From Salmonirosea sp038204185 (GTDB lineage Bacteria; Bacteroidota; Bacteroidia; Cytophagales; Spirosomataceae), in NCBI GenBank assembly GCA_038204185.1, contig JBBRDE010000002.1:1-64000 (forward strand): a stretch of DNA of 64,000 nucleotides. Reading direction: 5' to 3'. This document shows, piece after piece, positions 25,715 to 34,701 of this stretch (within the stretch, counting starts at the first letter, position 1; the number at the start of each line of letters is the position of its first letter). Under the pieces are notes generated by a model, which saw nothing but the letters and a program-made list of their open reading frames with translations, had not been told where the DNA came from and did not search any database. The position numbers and the translations under genes are program-made.

Positions 25715-28414
25715 ATGTCTGTTAAACTTTTGAATTTACTGGTTGGGGGCGTGTTGCTGCTGGCCTCCTTTGCGCCTTCCCAAAGCCATTTCCCGTCGGG
25801 TACCCTGCCAGTCGGCGCTATCCCGGATAGCAGTCGCTTTACGCACATAATGCTTACGCAGGGACTGGATGAACCTATGGAAATGGCCATCCTACCCAAT
25901 CTGGACGTGGTGATTGTGGAGCGGAAAGGGGGCGTGCGCCTGTACGATGCCCAGGCCAAAGAGCTCAAAACCCTCGCCCGCCTGAACGTGTTCAGCGGCA
26001 TTGAGGACGGCCTGCTGGGCGTAGCCATCGACCCGGATTTTACCAACAATCACTGGATTTATTTCTTCTACGCCGTCGGGGGCGAGAAGCCTATTTCCCG
26101 GCTTTCGCGCATGGAACTGCGGGACGGTCAACTCCTACGGGCTACCGAAAAAACAATGCTCGAATTTCCGACTCAGCGGAAGTACTGCTGCCATTCGGCG
26201 GGGTACCTTACGTTCGATTCGGACGGGTACCTGTACCTGTCAACGGGCGATAACACCAATGCCGAGGAAACCGAAGGATACGTGCCCGTAGACGAGCGCC
26301 CCGGCCGGGAACTGGCCGACGATCAGGCCACCTCGGCCAATTCCAACGATCTGCGCGGCAAAATCATGCGAATAAAGCCCGAACCGGATGGACCCGGGGG
26401 CGCGCCCGCCTACTCAATCCCTGAGGGCAACCTGTTTCCGGCCGATGGCAGCAAGGGACGACCCGAAATCTACATCATGGGTAGTCGGAACCCGTTTCGG
26501 GTTTCGGTTGATCCCAAAACCAAATACGTCTACTGGGGCGATGTGGGACCCGACACCAAGGTACCCTCCGCCGAAGGTGGGTTCATCAGCTTCGACGAAA
26601 TTAACCAGGCCCGCAAGCCGGGTTTTTACGGCTGGCCGTATTTTGTGGGCAAAGAGGCAATGCCCAAGTACGATTTTGCCACCAAAAAGGAAGGTCCGAA
26701 AAAAGATCCTTTGAGGCCCATCAACGACTCGCCCAACAATACCGGCCTCCGCGAGCTGCCTCCGGCCCAACCGCCCATGATCTGGTATGCCAAAGGTGAA
26801 TCCACTCAATTCCCGCTGGTGGGTAAGGGTGGGGCCAGTGCCATGGCCGGACCGGTGTATTACAGCGACCTCTATCCCAACGCTCCCTACAAGCTGCCGG
26901 ACTATTACGATGGGAAGCTCATTATTTATGACTGGATTCGGAAGTGGATGATGGCCGTTACGCTGGACCAAAAAGGCAACTACGCGGGTATGGAGCCCTT
27001 TCTGCCGCATCTGAAGGTAGTTTCGCCCATGGATATACAGATCGCGCCCGACGGGGCGGTGTACCTGCTGGCGTACGGTACCAACTGGTTTGCCAAAAGC
27101 TCCGATGCCGGGCTGATTCGGGTAGAGTATACCGAAGGCAACCGAAACCCAATGGCCTCCATCAAAGCCAGTGCGCTCTACGGGGCGGCTCCCTTATCCG
27201 TAAGCCTGTCGGCTGCCGACTCGAAGGACTACGACCCGGACGACAAACTCACCTACGAATGGAAAATTGACAATAAGATCCTGCAAGGACAGGACGTAAC
27301 CCAGGTATTCGCTAAGCCCGGAGTTTACAATGTATCGCTAACGGCCGCTGACCAGCAGGGTGGAAAAGGAACGGCTTTGGTGCAGATCAAGGTAGGCAAT
27401 GCCCCTCCTAAGGCAACGATTGTCACCCGTTCAAACCGGAGTTTTTACTGGGACAAAACACCGCTGGACTACAGGGTCGCTATAACCGATGCCGAGGACA
27501 AACCCATCGACCCGGCCCGCGCTACGGTTTCGTTTACCTACCTGCCTTTTGGGAAAGACCTGGCGGGTGCCCTCAGCGGGGCTACCCACGGGAACATTCA
27601 GTATGCGGAGGCCGAAAAGCTGTACGCGTCGCTGGACTGTAAGGCCTGCCACACGCTGGATGCCAAGTCCATCGGCCCCAGCCTGAACGACATTGCCAAG
27701 CGCTATCGGGGCAAAGCCGGGGCAGTCGATATGCTGGCGGGGAAGGTCATCAGCGGAGGTAGTGGAAACTGGGGTACCTACGCCATGTCGGCGCACCCCG
27801 ATTTAGCCCCCCAGGATTCCAAATCCCTGGTCAGCTATATCCTGTCGTTGGGCACCAAGCCGGCCAGTTTGCCGTTGCAAGGTACCCTGCCCCTGACGGA
27901 CCACGTTGGGAAAGGTACCGAGGGTGCCTACGTGCTCATGGCCAACTACCTCGACAAGGGGGCCAATGGCATGGAACCGCTGCCCGCCCGGGCGCATCTG
28001 GTGCTACGCCATCCCAAAGTGGAACTGGAAGATTACGAAGATGGCAACGTGTGGGTGGTGATCGGGACCGAACAAACGGGTTTCATTACCTACATCCGGC
28101 GTATTTACGACAAGCGGTTTGTTAGTTTCAGGCAAATGGACCTGACGCATATTAAAAGCATCACCTTCCGACTACTCGAAGAAGGCGTAGGGGGGATCGT
28201 CGAAATACACCTCGATAAGGCCGATGGTCCTCTGGCAGGTACCTTGAAAGTACCCGCCGGCAAAGCAGCCGACCCTACCAAAGGCTGGAAAGATGCGGAT
28301 GCTACGCTGAAACCAACCACCGGCCTACATGACCTGTACTTCGTATTCAAGAATGCGGCGGGTGCGAAGGAAGAAATGTTCTTTCTGGACTGGATGTATT
28401 TTAATAGGGAGTAA
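25715..28414 (+). CDS. PQQ-type sugar dehydrogenase fused to PKD, cytochrome c and a C-terminal carbohydrate-binding-like domain
   Basis: The 899-aa secreted protein has four parts. After the signal peptide (about 1-24), residues 40-475 form a glucose/sorbosone dehydrogenase beta-propeller. Residues 480-565 form a PKD domain. Residues 625-715 hold a class I cytochrome c with haem motif CKACH (Cys642, Cys645, His646) and a probable Met691 ligand. The last 150 residues resemble a CBM6-type domain. The layout implies oxidation of a bound sugar with electrons passed directly to the haem and then to a periplasmic acceptor. Such fusions are known in Bacteroidota; the sugar is unknown. Confidence 0.85.
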   Translation: MSVKLLNLLVGGVLLLASFAPSQSHFPSGTLPVGAIPDSSRFTHIMLTQGLDEPMEMAILPNLDVVIVERKGGVRLYDAQAKELKTLARLNVFSGIEDGLLGVAIDPDFTNNHWIYFFYAVGGEKPISRLSRMELRDGQLLRATEKTMLEFPTQRKYCCHSAGYLTFDSDGYLYLSTGDNTNAEETEGYVPVDERPGRELADDQATSANSNDLRGKIMRIKPEPDGPGGAPAYSIPEGNLFPADGSKGRPEIYIMGSRNPFRVSVDPKTKYVYWGDVGPDTKVPSAEGGFISFDEINQARKPGFYGWPYFVGKEAMPKYDFATKKEGPKKDPLRPINDSPNNTGLRELPPAQPPMIWYAKGESTQFPLVGKGGASAMAGPVYYSDLYPNAPYKLPDYYDGKLIIYDWIRKWMMAVTLDQKGNYAGMEPFLPHLKVVSPMDIQIAPDGAVYLLAYGTNWFAKSSDAGLIRVEYTEGNRNPMASIKASALYGAAPLSVSLSAADSKDYDPDDKLTYEWKIDNKILQGQDVTQVFAKPGVYNVSLTAADQQGGKGTALVQIKVGNAPPKATIVTRSNRSFYWDKTPLDYRVAITDAEDKPIDPARATVSFTYLPFGKDLAGALSGATHGNIQYAEAEKLYASLDCKACHTLDAKSIGPSLNDIAKRYRGKAGAVDMLAGKVISGGSGNWGTYAMSAHPDLAPQDSKSLVSYILSLGTKPASLPLQGTLPLTDHVGKGTEGAYVLMANYLDKGANGMEPLPARAHLVLRHPKVELEDYEDGNVWVVIGTEQTGFITYIRRIYDKRFVSFRQMDLTHIKSITFRLLEEGVGGIVEIHLDKADGPLAGTLKVPAGKAADPTKGWKDADATLKPTTGLHDLYFVFKNAAGAKEEMFFLDWMYFNRE

Positions 28415-28675
28415 AACGGACAACCAGAAATCCATCATCCAAAATCCTGCATCTACCCACTGGTGGCTACATAGGCTGGTGGCTCTGACCCTGGGCGGCA
28501 CGAATTAGGTCAGCGACGCGCTCGGCCCAGATTTCCGTTTATAAGGTCGAACCGGGGACATACGCCGTCCGCAGCAAGAAAGCCGGGCGGGCGTGAATAG
28601 ACTACGGATCCTTATTACTCCCTACTAAATTGTCTGTTTGTTTGTGGTCGTGGACTCCCCGCACATCGCCAGGCC

Positions 28676-28719
28676 GGCTGTATAACTTATCCATATAAGA
28701 AATACGGCCAGCCCTTTTT
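28676..28719 (+). terminator. Terminator-like hairpin before the acyltransferase gene
   Basis: An 8-bp stem with one G-U pair (28676-28683 with 28702-28709) continues through a 2x2 internal loop into a 5-bp stem (28686-28690 with 28695-28699) with a CCAT loop; TTTTT follows at 28715. It lies 260 bases after the dehydrogenase stop. The rest of the 352-base gap shows nothing. Confidence 0.55.
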
Positions 28720-28766
28720 GGTACGTTTTTGTCCGGATTCAGTATATAATTAACGTACTTTGGACG

Positions 28767-29789
28767 ATGAGACAGCCACAGCAAAACACCGAATGCCTAT
28801 CGAGAGCGGAATTGCCGGAAAGGTATGAAATTGGAGTGGACGCGGACGGACTGTACGGATGGGAAGTCGATTTTGAGCCTTACCTCTTTAATCGGGCCGG
28901 GCACCTGGTAACCCAGCGACTGAAAAACCTTGTTTCATTTAGAGTAAAGGACTCCGAAAAAAAGAGATTTGCTGCTCTGTTGCATCTGGATCATAACGGC
29001 ACAGAAGCACTTTCGCTCCCTTCGGCCCCATGGGGTGGTGTTCAAGCGGCTCCCGGCTTTCCGGTCACTGGCCTAATCACCCTACTTAGAGCAGTCGAAC
29101 AGTGGTGTATCGAGCATCACCTGCACCACTTGGTTATTAAAACAGCACCCGCCGCCTACGATGAACAACAGTGGGCTGATGTAAAAGCTGCGTATGAACA
29201 CTGTAATTTCACCGTCCTGTGTGCGCAGATTAACCACCACATCAGGATCAATTCAACCTTCTTTATAGACAGAATCCATCCTTCCGAGCGTCGGCGTTTG
29301 CGCAAATGTTTGCGGGCAGGATTTACCGCAGAAATTTGGGAAAACCCCGATCCGGTACAGGTCTATGCATTTTTAGTGGAAAGCCGCCGACGGCAAGGGT
29401 ACCCCCTCTCGTTGGATTTTGACCAACTTCGGTTGCTTCTCACCCAGCTACCCAGTCATGTCCAGGTATTTGTGGTAAAAGACGGAAACCAAATCGTCAG
29501 CCTTACCGTAGGCATCCGGGTGAGCTCAGAGATCCTGTATAATTTTTGTCCGGCCGATAATCTGGACTACCGGTCGTACAGTCCCATGGTGATGCTCAAT
29601 TGTTTTTTGTATGAATACGCCCAAAATTCGGGTGTCCAACTGATTGATCTGGGCGTTTCGCTGGATCACCTGGGGAATGAAAAAGACTCCCTGATGCGGT
29701 TTAAGGAAAACCTAGGTGCAGAGCGGTCGGAGAAGGTAACGTTTGAAAAGCTATTTCCTCAAATATCCAGACAATTACCGGGACGATAA
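28767..29789 (+). CDS. FemAB/GNAT-like acyltransferase of the polysaccharide locus
   Basis: The 340-aa soluble protein has the two-lobed GNAT arrangement of FemAB-like proteins. The second lobe shows SERRRLRKCLRAGFTAE, a nucleotide-side strand VFVVKDGNQIVSLTVGI, and a late block LNCFLYEYAQNSGVQLIDLGVS that fits the acyl-CoA or aminoacyl transfer fold. Proteins of this group acylate sugars or peptides in envelope synthesis. It opens the polysaccharide region and its 3-prime end overlaps the convergent methyltransferase-like gene by 31 bases. The donor and acceptor cannot be read. Confidence 0.7.
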   Translation: MRQPQQNTECLSRAELPERYEIGVDADGLYGWEVDFEPYLFNRAGHLVTQRLKNLVSFRVKDSEKKRFAALLHLDHNGTEALSLPSAPWGGVQAAPGFPVTGLITLLRAVEQWCIEHHLHHLVIKTAPAAYDEQQWADVKAAYEHCNFTVLCAQINHHIRINSTFFIDRIHPSERRRLRKCLRAGFTAEIWENPDPVQVYAFLVESRRRQGYPLSLDFDQLRLLLTQLPSHVQVFVVKDGNQIVSLTVGIRVSSEILYNFCPADNLDYRSYSPMVMLNCFLYEYAQNSGVQLIDLGVSLDHLGNEKDSLMRFKENLGAERSEKVTFEKLFPQISRQLPGR

Positions 29790-30403
29790 AATACAGTAGA
29801 GCAAGTTTCGTGGCTCACGATGGGAGCCATGCCGTAAAAATCAAGGCGTCGGAAGCCGCGTTCTTCCATAAATCGCTTGGCTTCTGCGTAGAATTCCCGC
29901 TCCGAATTATCCAGAATCAACACCCCGTCCTCAGTAAGGTAGTCAACGGCAAACAAAGTGCATTTCACCCGCTTTCGGCCATCCACCACGACGATGTGGT
30001 ACTTATTCTTTGATTCGCTGATGGCCTGAACATATTTTCCACCTAACTCTCTAAAAAGCAATTCCGCATTGGCAGGTAGACCGGGCCGCACGATGTCCAC
30101 CCAGGCGGCTTCGTGTTCGACAGCGGTGATGTGCTTCACCCGGCCTGCATACCATTTGGTAGAATTTCCCGATCCGTATTCGAACACCTCAAAGGTAGGC
30201 TTGATACGGGGTTTCAGAAAAAGAATGAAGGGATAGGTGTACCAGGGCAGCGGGTTACCTTCGGCATCGACGGATCTTTTGGAGTGGTAGCTCCGGAACC
30301 AGCCGTAGTCTTTCAGGGCTCCTTGGAGGTACATCTGCACACTTCCCCCTAATCCAATCCGATTGAGGCTACTCCAAATTGTATTCTTGATTCTCCTGAT
30401 CAT
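29759..30403 (-). CDS. Rossmann-fold methyltransferase-like protein of the polysaccharide locus
   Basis: The 214-aa protein has a SAM-type glycine motif EYGSGNST near residue 75, a following acidic strand end (AVEHE) and a strand VVVDGRKR near 140, in the style of FkbM-related or class I methyltransferases. There is no membrane segment. I start it at the ATG at 30403; a TTG two codons earlier is possible. It lies on the same strand as the flippase gene, 63 bases after its stop. It may modify a sugar of the polysaccharide. The motif match is partial, so its activity is not certain. Confidence 0.65.
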   Translation of the reverse strand: MIRRIKNTIWSSLNRIGLGGSVQMYLQGALKDYGWFRSYHSKRSVDAEGNPLPWYTYPFILFLKPRIKPTFEVFEYGSGNSTKWYAGRVKHITAVEHEAAWVDIVRPGLPANAELLFRELGGKYVQAISESKNKYHIVVVDGRKRVKCTLFAVDYLTEDGVLILDNSEREFYAEAKRFMEERGFRRLDFYGMAPIVSHETCSTVFYRPGNCLDI

Positions 30404-30466
30404 TTTCAATTTAGGTTAAGATGTCGAGTACGACTTACAAATTCGGGTGCTATGGTTGGACACACA

Positions 30467-31972
30467 TTAATCCCCCCCCCGTACCCTCCCCCAGACTCCC
30501 TCCACCAGGCCGTTGATTTCTTCCGAAATGCGTGCCCATACTATAAAGACAGCAAAAAGCCCCAGGATGGCCACCGAACGTATCGCCAGCACCAGTATGG
30601 CCGAAATAACGGTTTTGTTATAGTCGGGAAGTAGAAAAGTAAGCGCATACAAAAATAGCAAAACCAGCACTACCTGTAAGGTTTTGACCGTGAAGGGCAG
30701 TACCCCGAACTTGACATATACGAACGTCATGCGGGAGATGGAGTACACCAGCGTGGTGAGGGCCGTGGCAATGGCGGCACCGGTGAATCCGTAGAGCGGA
30801 ATCAGCCACAGATTCAGCGAAAAGGCGAGGATAGCCGAGCACATAATGAACAGCGTGGCAAACCGGAAGTACTTCGAGTAAAGTATGATCTCGGTATTAA
30901 GGCCCGTCGCAATATCGAATACCTTCACCAGGGCAATAAAAAGTACGACGAATTTGCCCTCACCGTAAGTTTCGCCTTTGGGAATGAGGTAGAAAATTTC
31001 GTCAATACTGGCCCAGATTAGCAGAAAGAACACTCCCCCGGCGATCAGTTGATTGAGGGCCGATTTGCGGTTCATGGTCTGGACGTGGGCCAGATCGTTG
31101 TTCAGCAACGCGCCCGAAATCAGGGGAATGGATATTTGGGCGATGGCTTTGCGGGGTATCTCGATAACGCCCGCGATGTAGGTGGCGATGATGAATATTC
31201 CCGTGCTGACCAGCCCGCGCTCGCCCGCCAGCATGGAGCGGTCGATGAATAGCATGAGGTTGACGCCAATGCCGCCCAGCAGCGTAAAGCTGCCGTAGCC
31301 CAGCATCTGCCGCAGCAGCGGATTCGTGAGGATACGGCGGTCGGGCATCCGCCAGTACCACTTGCCCAGATGCCGAATGTACACGAACAAAAACACAATA
31401 GCCAGCGCATAGGAAGCTACCATGAGGTACAACAGCCAATCGAAGCTAATCCACCCAAAGCCAAAAACGAGGATGAGTACAACATTGGCGAGGCGCAGGT
31501 ACACCTCCCGAATAAAATTTGGGATGGCGATACGGGCATTGTTACGGCAATAGGCATCCAGCACCGAAATGTAGATCCAGAAGGCCGTCAGGGGGATAAC
31601 CAGCAGGTAATATTGTAAAATCAGGGGCGACTGCTCGGCATAGTAGGCCCGGATGGCGTCGGCGCAGGCCATGTAGAGTACGGCAAACAGCAAGGCCCCG
31701 ACAAAAGGTAGCAACAGCAGAAACGGCAGAATACCGTGGTGTTTCTCGCCATCGTCGCGGAAGAGGCCGAAGAACTTGTCGGCGATGAAGGGGGTACCTA
31801 AATGGGCGAAGGCCGCAAACATGAGGCTATTCTCGAACAGGAGCCGCGAGAGCGCCAACTGCTCCACCGAGAGGAATTTGGTGGAGACATACATCTGGTT
31901 GACAATCCCAATGCCTACCCCGATGTATGATCCCAACCCAGCCTTAAGACTTTGACGGACTACGATTCCCAA
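30467..31972 (-). CDS. Polysaccharide flippase (Wzx-like, MATE/MOP superfamily)
   Basis: The 501-aa protein has 12-14 membrane segments and the MOP-exporter layout of O-antigen flippases, which turn lipid-linked sugar units across the inner membrane. The N-terminus MGIVVRQSLK closely resembles the start of other Bacteroidota flippases, which makes the TTG at 31972 the likely start; no in-frame ATG precedes it. A charged loop near residue 260 (DRSMLAGERGL) is typical. It is followed on the same strand by the methyltransferase-like gene. No Wzy polymerase is visible in the window. Confidence 0.85.
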   Translation of the reverse strand: MGIVVRQSLKAGLGSYIGVGIGIVNQMYVSTKFLSVEQLALSRLLFENSLMFAAFAHLGTPFIADKFFGLFRDDGEKHHGILPFLLLLPFVGALLFAVLYMACADAIRAYYAEQSPLILQYYLLVIPLTAFWIYISVLDAYCRNNARIAIPNFIREVYLRLANVVLILVFGFGWISFDWLLYLMVASYALAIVFLFVYIRHLGKWYWRMPDRRILTNPLLRQMLGYGSFTLLGGIGVNLMLFIDRSMLAGERGLVSTGIFIIATYIAGVIEIPRKAIAQISIPLISGALLNNDLAHVQTMNRKSALNQLIAGGVFFLLIWASIDEIFYLIPKGETYGEGKFVVLFIALVKVFDIATGLNTEIILYSKYFRFATLFIMCSAILAFSLNLWLIPLYGFTGAAIATALTTLVYSISRMTFVYVKFGVLPFTVKTLQVVLVLLFLYALTFLLPDYNKTVISAILVLAIRSVAILGLFAVFIVWARISEEINGLVEGVWGRVRGGD

Positions 31973-31980
31973 ATGTATTC

Positions 31981-32014
31981 AGTTGATAGTTGATAGTTGA
32001 TAGTGGTGTCGCCA
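31981..32014. repeat. Three 7-bp tandem units next to a small palindrome
   Basis: GTTGATA is repeated three times without a break (31981-32001). Directly after it GTGG (32002-32005) pairs with CCAC (32011-32014) around TGTCG, a form close to the REP-like element found three times elsewhere here. It lies between the flippase start and the epimerase end. Confidence 0.6.
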
Positions 32015-32085
32015 CGCAGCATGTCAATTCTATCAAGGTGTTTTTTAGGGTATATTTCTGCTAGTTTTTAATCACTCATCCTTCA

Positions 32086-33183
32086 TCATTGACCATATTT
32101 CTCCTGCAAAACCTTTGCGATGCGTTCGGCGGCGTGGCCGTCCCAAAGGGGTGGGATGGCACCCTGCTTGGCCTGGCCGTTCAGGATATTTTGTACCAGG
32201 TCGTGCACCGATTTGGGATCGAGGTCACTCAATAAATAATTGGTACCCAACTCTACCGTCACGGGCCGCTCGGTGCTGGCGCGGAACGTGATGCAGGGTA
32301 CCTGCAGGTAGGTGGTCTCTTCCTGAATGCCGCCCGAATCGGTAATGATTAGTTCCGCGTGGGTCATCAGGTTGAGGAATTCAAGGTACCCCTGTGGTTC
32401 CAGAATGGTGATATTTGTCAGCGATTGCAGCTCGTCCAGCAGTCCGAAACGTTCCATGTTGTTGAGCGTCCGGGGATGCACCGGAAACACGACGGGGCGG
32501 AGGGCGGCGGTGTTTTTAACGATGTCAAGAATCGCCCTTAATCCGGTCTCTACATCTACGTTGCTGGGTCGGTGCATGGTCATCAGCACGTACTGCTTCG
32601 GGCGCAGGCCCAGCGTCGCGGGTAGGTCGAGTTGTTCGGCTTTGGAGCGATAATACGCCAGCGAGTCGATCATTACATTACCCACAAACTGCACTTTTTC
32701 CGCAGGTACCCCTTCCTTTTCAAGATTATCCAGTCCAGCCTGCTCGGTCACGAACAACTGGTTGGAAATACTATCGGTCAGGATGCGGTTAATCTCCTCG
32801 GGCATCCGGCGGTCGCCGCTGCGAAGTCCGGCCTCAACGTGTACCAGCAGCACGTGTTCCTTCACGGCCACCAGCGCGCAGGCGATGGTCGAGTTTACAT
32901 CACCAACCACGAGCACCACATCCGGCTTTTCTGCGGCCAGAATTGGCTCGAATTCCAGCATAATCTTGGCCGTTTGCTGGGTATGGCTACCTCCGCCCAC
33001 GCCCAGAAAATAATCCGGTTGGGGTAATTCCAGCTGGTTGAAAAACACATCGGACATTTTGGCGTCGTAGTGCTGCCCGGTGTGGACGATTTTGGATTCG
33101 ATGCCCGCTCTGACAAAGGCGCGGTGCAGGGGCGCCACTTTCATGAAGTTGGGCCGCGCGCCCACGATGCTCAGTATTTTCAT
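32086..33183 (-). CDS. wecB: UDP-N-acetylglucosamine 2-epimerase, non-hydrolysing
   Basis: This enzyme converts UDP-GlcNAc to UDP-ManNAc for surface polysaccharide. The family pattern runs the whole 365 aa: IVGARPNFMK at the N-terminus, HTGQHYD near 37-43, VVGDVNS near 92-98, HVEAGLRSGD with the catalytic acid region near 120, and a late ITDSGGIQEE that contacts the UDP. The start at 33183 (MKILSIVG) is an ATG; a TTG three codons earlier is less likely. Together with the UDP-sugar dehydrogenase at 34702 it would supply a mannosaminuronic-acid-type precursor. The gene lies downstream of the glycosyltransferase on the same strand. Confidence 0.93.
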   Translation of the reverse strand: MKILSIVGARPNFMKVAPLHRAFVRAGIESKIVHTGQHYDAKMSDVFFNQLELPQPDYFLGVGGGSHTQQTAKIMLEFEPILAAEKPDVVLVVGDVNSTIACALVAVKEHVLLVHVEAGLRSGDRRMPEEINRILTDSISNQLFVTEQAGLDNLEKEGVPAEKVQFVGNVMIDSLAYYRSKAEQLDLPATLGLRPKQYVLMTMHRPSNVDVETGLRAILDIVKNTAALRPVVFPVHPRTLNNMERFGLLDELQSLTNITILEPQGYLEFLNLMTHAELIITDSGGIQEETTYLQVPCITFRASTERPVTVELGTNYLLSDLDPKSVHDLVQNILNGQAKQGAIPPLWDGHAAERIAKVLQEKYGQ

Positions 33184-33204
33184 TTTGGTCAATTTTGAAT
33201 TTTA

Positions 33205-33221
33205 ACGGGGTCGCCCGTGCG
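33205..33221. repeat. REP-like 17-bp palindromic element, copy 1
   Basis: ACGGGGTCGCCCGTGCG contains a 5-bp stem ACGGG/CCCGT with a GTCG loop. Identical copies are at 38927-38943 and, inverted, at 62593-62609. An AATGAGTGAATA-type tail follows, as in copy 2. Confidence 0.7.
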
Positions 33222-33260
33222 GTAATAGAATGAGTGAATAGGTTGGCTAGAACAATATGC

Positions 33261-33300
33261 TATCATTCTATCATTCTATCATTCTATCATTCTATCATTG
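33261..33300. repeat. 8-bp tandem repeat, five units, at a gene end
   Basis: TATCATTC is repeated five times (the last unit ends in G). The stop codon and the last residues of the glycosyltransferase gene lie inside it. Because eight is not a multiple of three, slippage would change the C-terminus of that protein. Confidence 0.85.
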
Positions 33301-34499
33301 ATAACAAACTCAAACGCCGCCTCGTACTCCCGAATGACGCTGTGAATATTAATTTCTTCTTCAATGATTTTCAGGGAATTAGCTCCGAAACGTGCTACTT
33401 TTTCCGGATCGGAAAGCAATTTTAGCAGGGCTATGTTCAGGCTACCCTGATCACCATTTTCGAAATAATAGCCGTTGTACCCTTCGCGAACCAGCCGTCG
33501 CTCGGTGCCGTCGGCCTCGGTGCAAACAACTGGTTTAGCAAAGCACATGGCATCGTTGATCGACAGGCCGCCCATGCCGCCCAGCACGTACACCTCCGAC
33601 GCCCGCAGGTACCTACCCAGTGTTAGCGGATCGTACACACCGCCTATGAAATTGATACGCGCCATTACGCCCAGGGTAATAGCAAGGGCTTTTAAATTCT
33701 CTTCTTCCGGACCAAAGCCGATCACCAACAGTTCGATGTCGGGAAAGTCTGCCTGCAGGTCTTGTACCGCCTGAATCAGCATATCCACCCGCTTCCACTT
33801 GACGAGCCGCCCCACGTGGATGAGCCGGTGGGGATTAGGGGGCAGAATCAGCGGCAAAGTCAGCGACTCACGGTAACTGGCTAGTAAAGTATCGGTATCG
33901 GGCGAATTGGCGGCGATAAAAATCTTCTCCGGGGGTACCCCATAGCTCCCCGTGATGAGCCGGGCTTCGTCGAAATAGTTGATGTGGGCATCGGCCAGGG
34001 GTAGGTACAGTCGCTTGAGGAGCGTGACCAACCCAAAGGGTAGGTACCCTCGCCAAGTACGGGTAGTAGGGCCGCCCTCGGTTTGATTTTTACCGGAAAA
34101 ATAGTACGCCCGGCTTTTTCCCCAGTAGGGTACGTTGAAGGGTATATCGCGGCAAATCAGCCGGATTTTGAGTTTTTTAAATTGGAGGTAAAAAAACGGA
34201 TTGAGTACAAAATGCAAAAAGTAGGGCCAGGCCGACATGACGACGATATCGGGCTTTATCTCAGCCAGGGTAGGCAGGAGGTTGTGCAGGAAAGGTTTAT
34301 TATACCAGGCAGTGTACTCAGGCAGTTCCACCAGTCTGAACTGTACTCCGGCAGTACTCTCCTTTACCCCCGAACCCACTGTACTACTCCGCTGACTTGG
34401 CTTGATCAGAATGATTTCGTGTCCGGTTTCTGAAACCATTCTGTTCAGCACCAGAGCGAAATAGTGCGGCAAAGCCGACATAATGAAACAAATGCGCAT
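33279..34499 (-). CDS. Glycosyltransferase family 4 protein
   Basis: This cytoplasmic retaining glycosyltransferase has a GT-B fold. The C-terminal half has the group 1 pattern: HVGRLVKWKRVDMLIQA near residue 225, VIGFGPEEE near 260, and a nucleotide-sugar site with GGMGGLSINDAMCFAKPVV near 310-328. The N-terminal half is variable, as expected for the acceptor side. It is 406 aa. The last residues and the stop are formed by an 8-bp tandem repeat. It lies upstream of wecB on the same strand with a 95-base gap. The sugar it adds is unknown. Confidence 0.85.
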   Translation of the reverse strand: MRICFIMSALPHYFALVLNRMVSETGHEIILIKPSQRSSTVGSGVKESTAGVQFRLVELPEYTAWYNKPFLHNLLPTLAEIKPDIVVMSAWPYFLHFVLNPFFYLQFKKLKIRLICRDIPFNVPYWGKSRAYYFSGKNQTEGGPTTRTWRGYLPFGLVTLLKRLYLPLADAHINYFDEARLITGSYGVPPEKIFIAANSPDTDTLLASYRESLTLPLILPPNPHRLIHVGRLVKWKRVDMLIQAVQDLQADFPDIELLVIGFGPEEENLKALAITLGVMARINFIGGVYDPLTLGRYLRASEVYVLGGMGGLSINDAMCFAKPVVCTEADGTERRLVREGYNGYYFENGDQGSLNIALLKLLSDPEKVARFGANSLKIIEEEINIHSVIREYEAAFEFVINDRMIE

Positions 34500-34701
34500 T
34501 ACTCTTGGAGCGTCTAGCTATTAGCTGATAGCCATCGGCCTTTTATGGGGTTTTGTGAGAAATATTTGAGTCGCCTTCCATTGTGATGCCTTACCCAACG
34601 CCCTCAAATTACGTTTTGCACTGTTTCGTATCCTGGAAAACTAGCATCCTGATTCCTACCTCTCAACCTTTGACCTTTTCCCCTTTGGCCGTTGACCATC
34701 T

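Noticed and set aside
33234..33425. Small plus-strand frame with repeated Ser-Ile-Ile-Leu text
   Set aside because: It is only the translation of the 8-bp tandem repeat and the antisense of the glycosyltransferase end.
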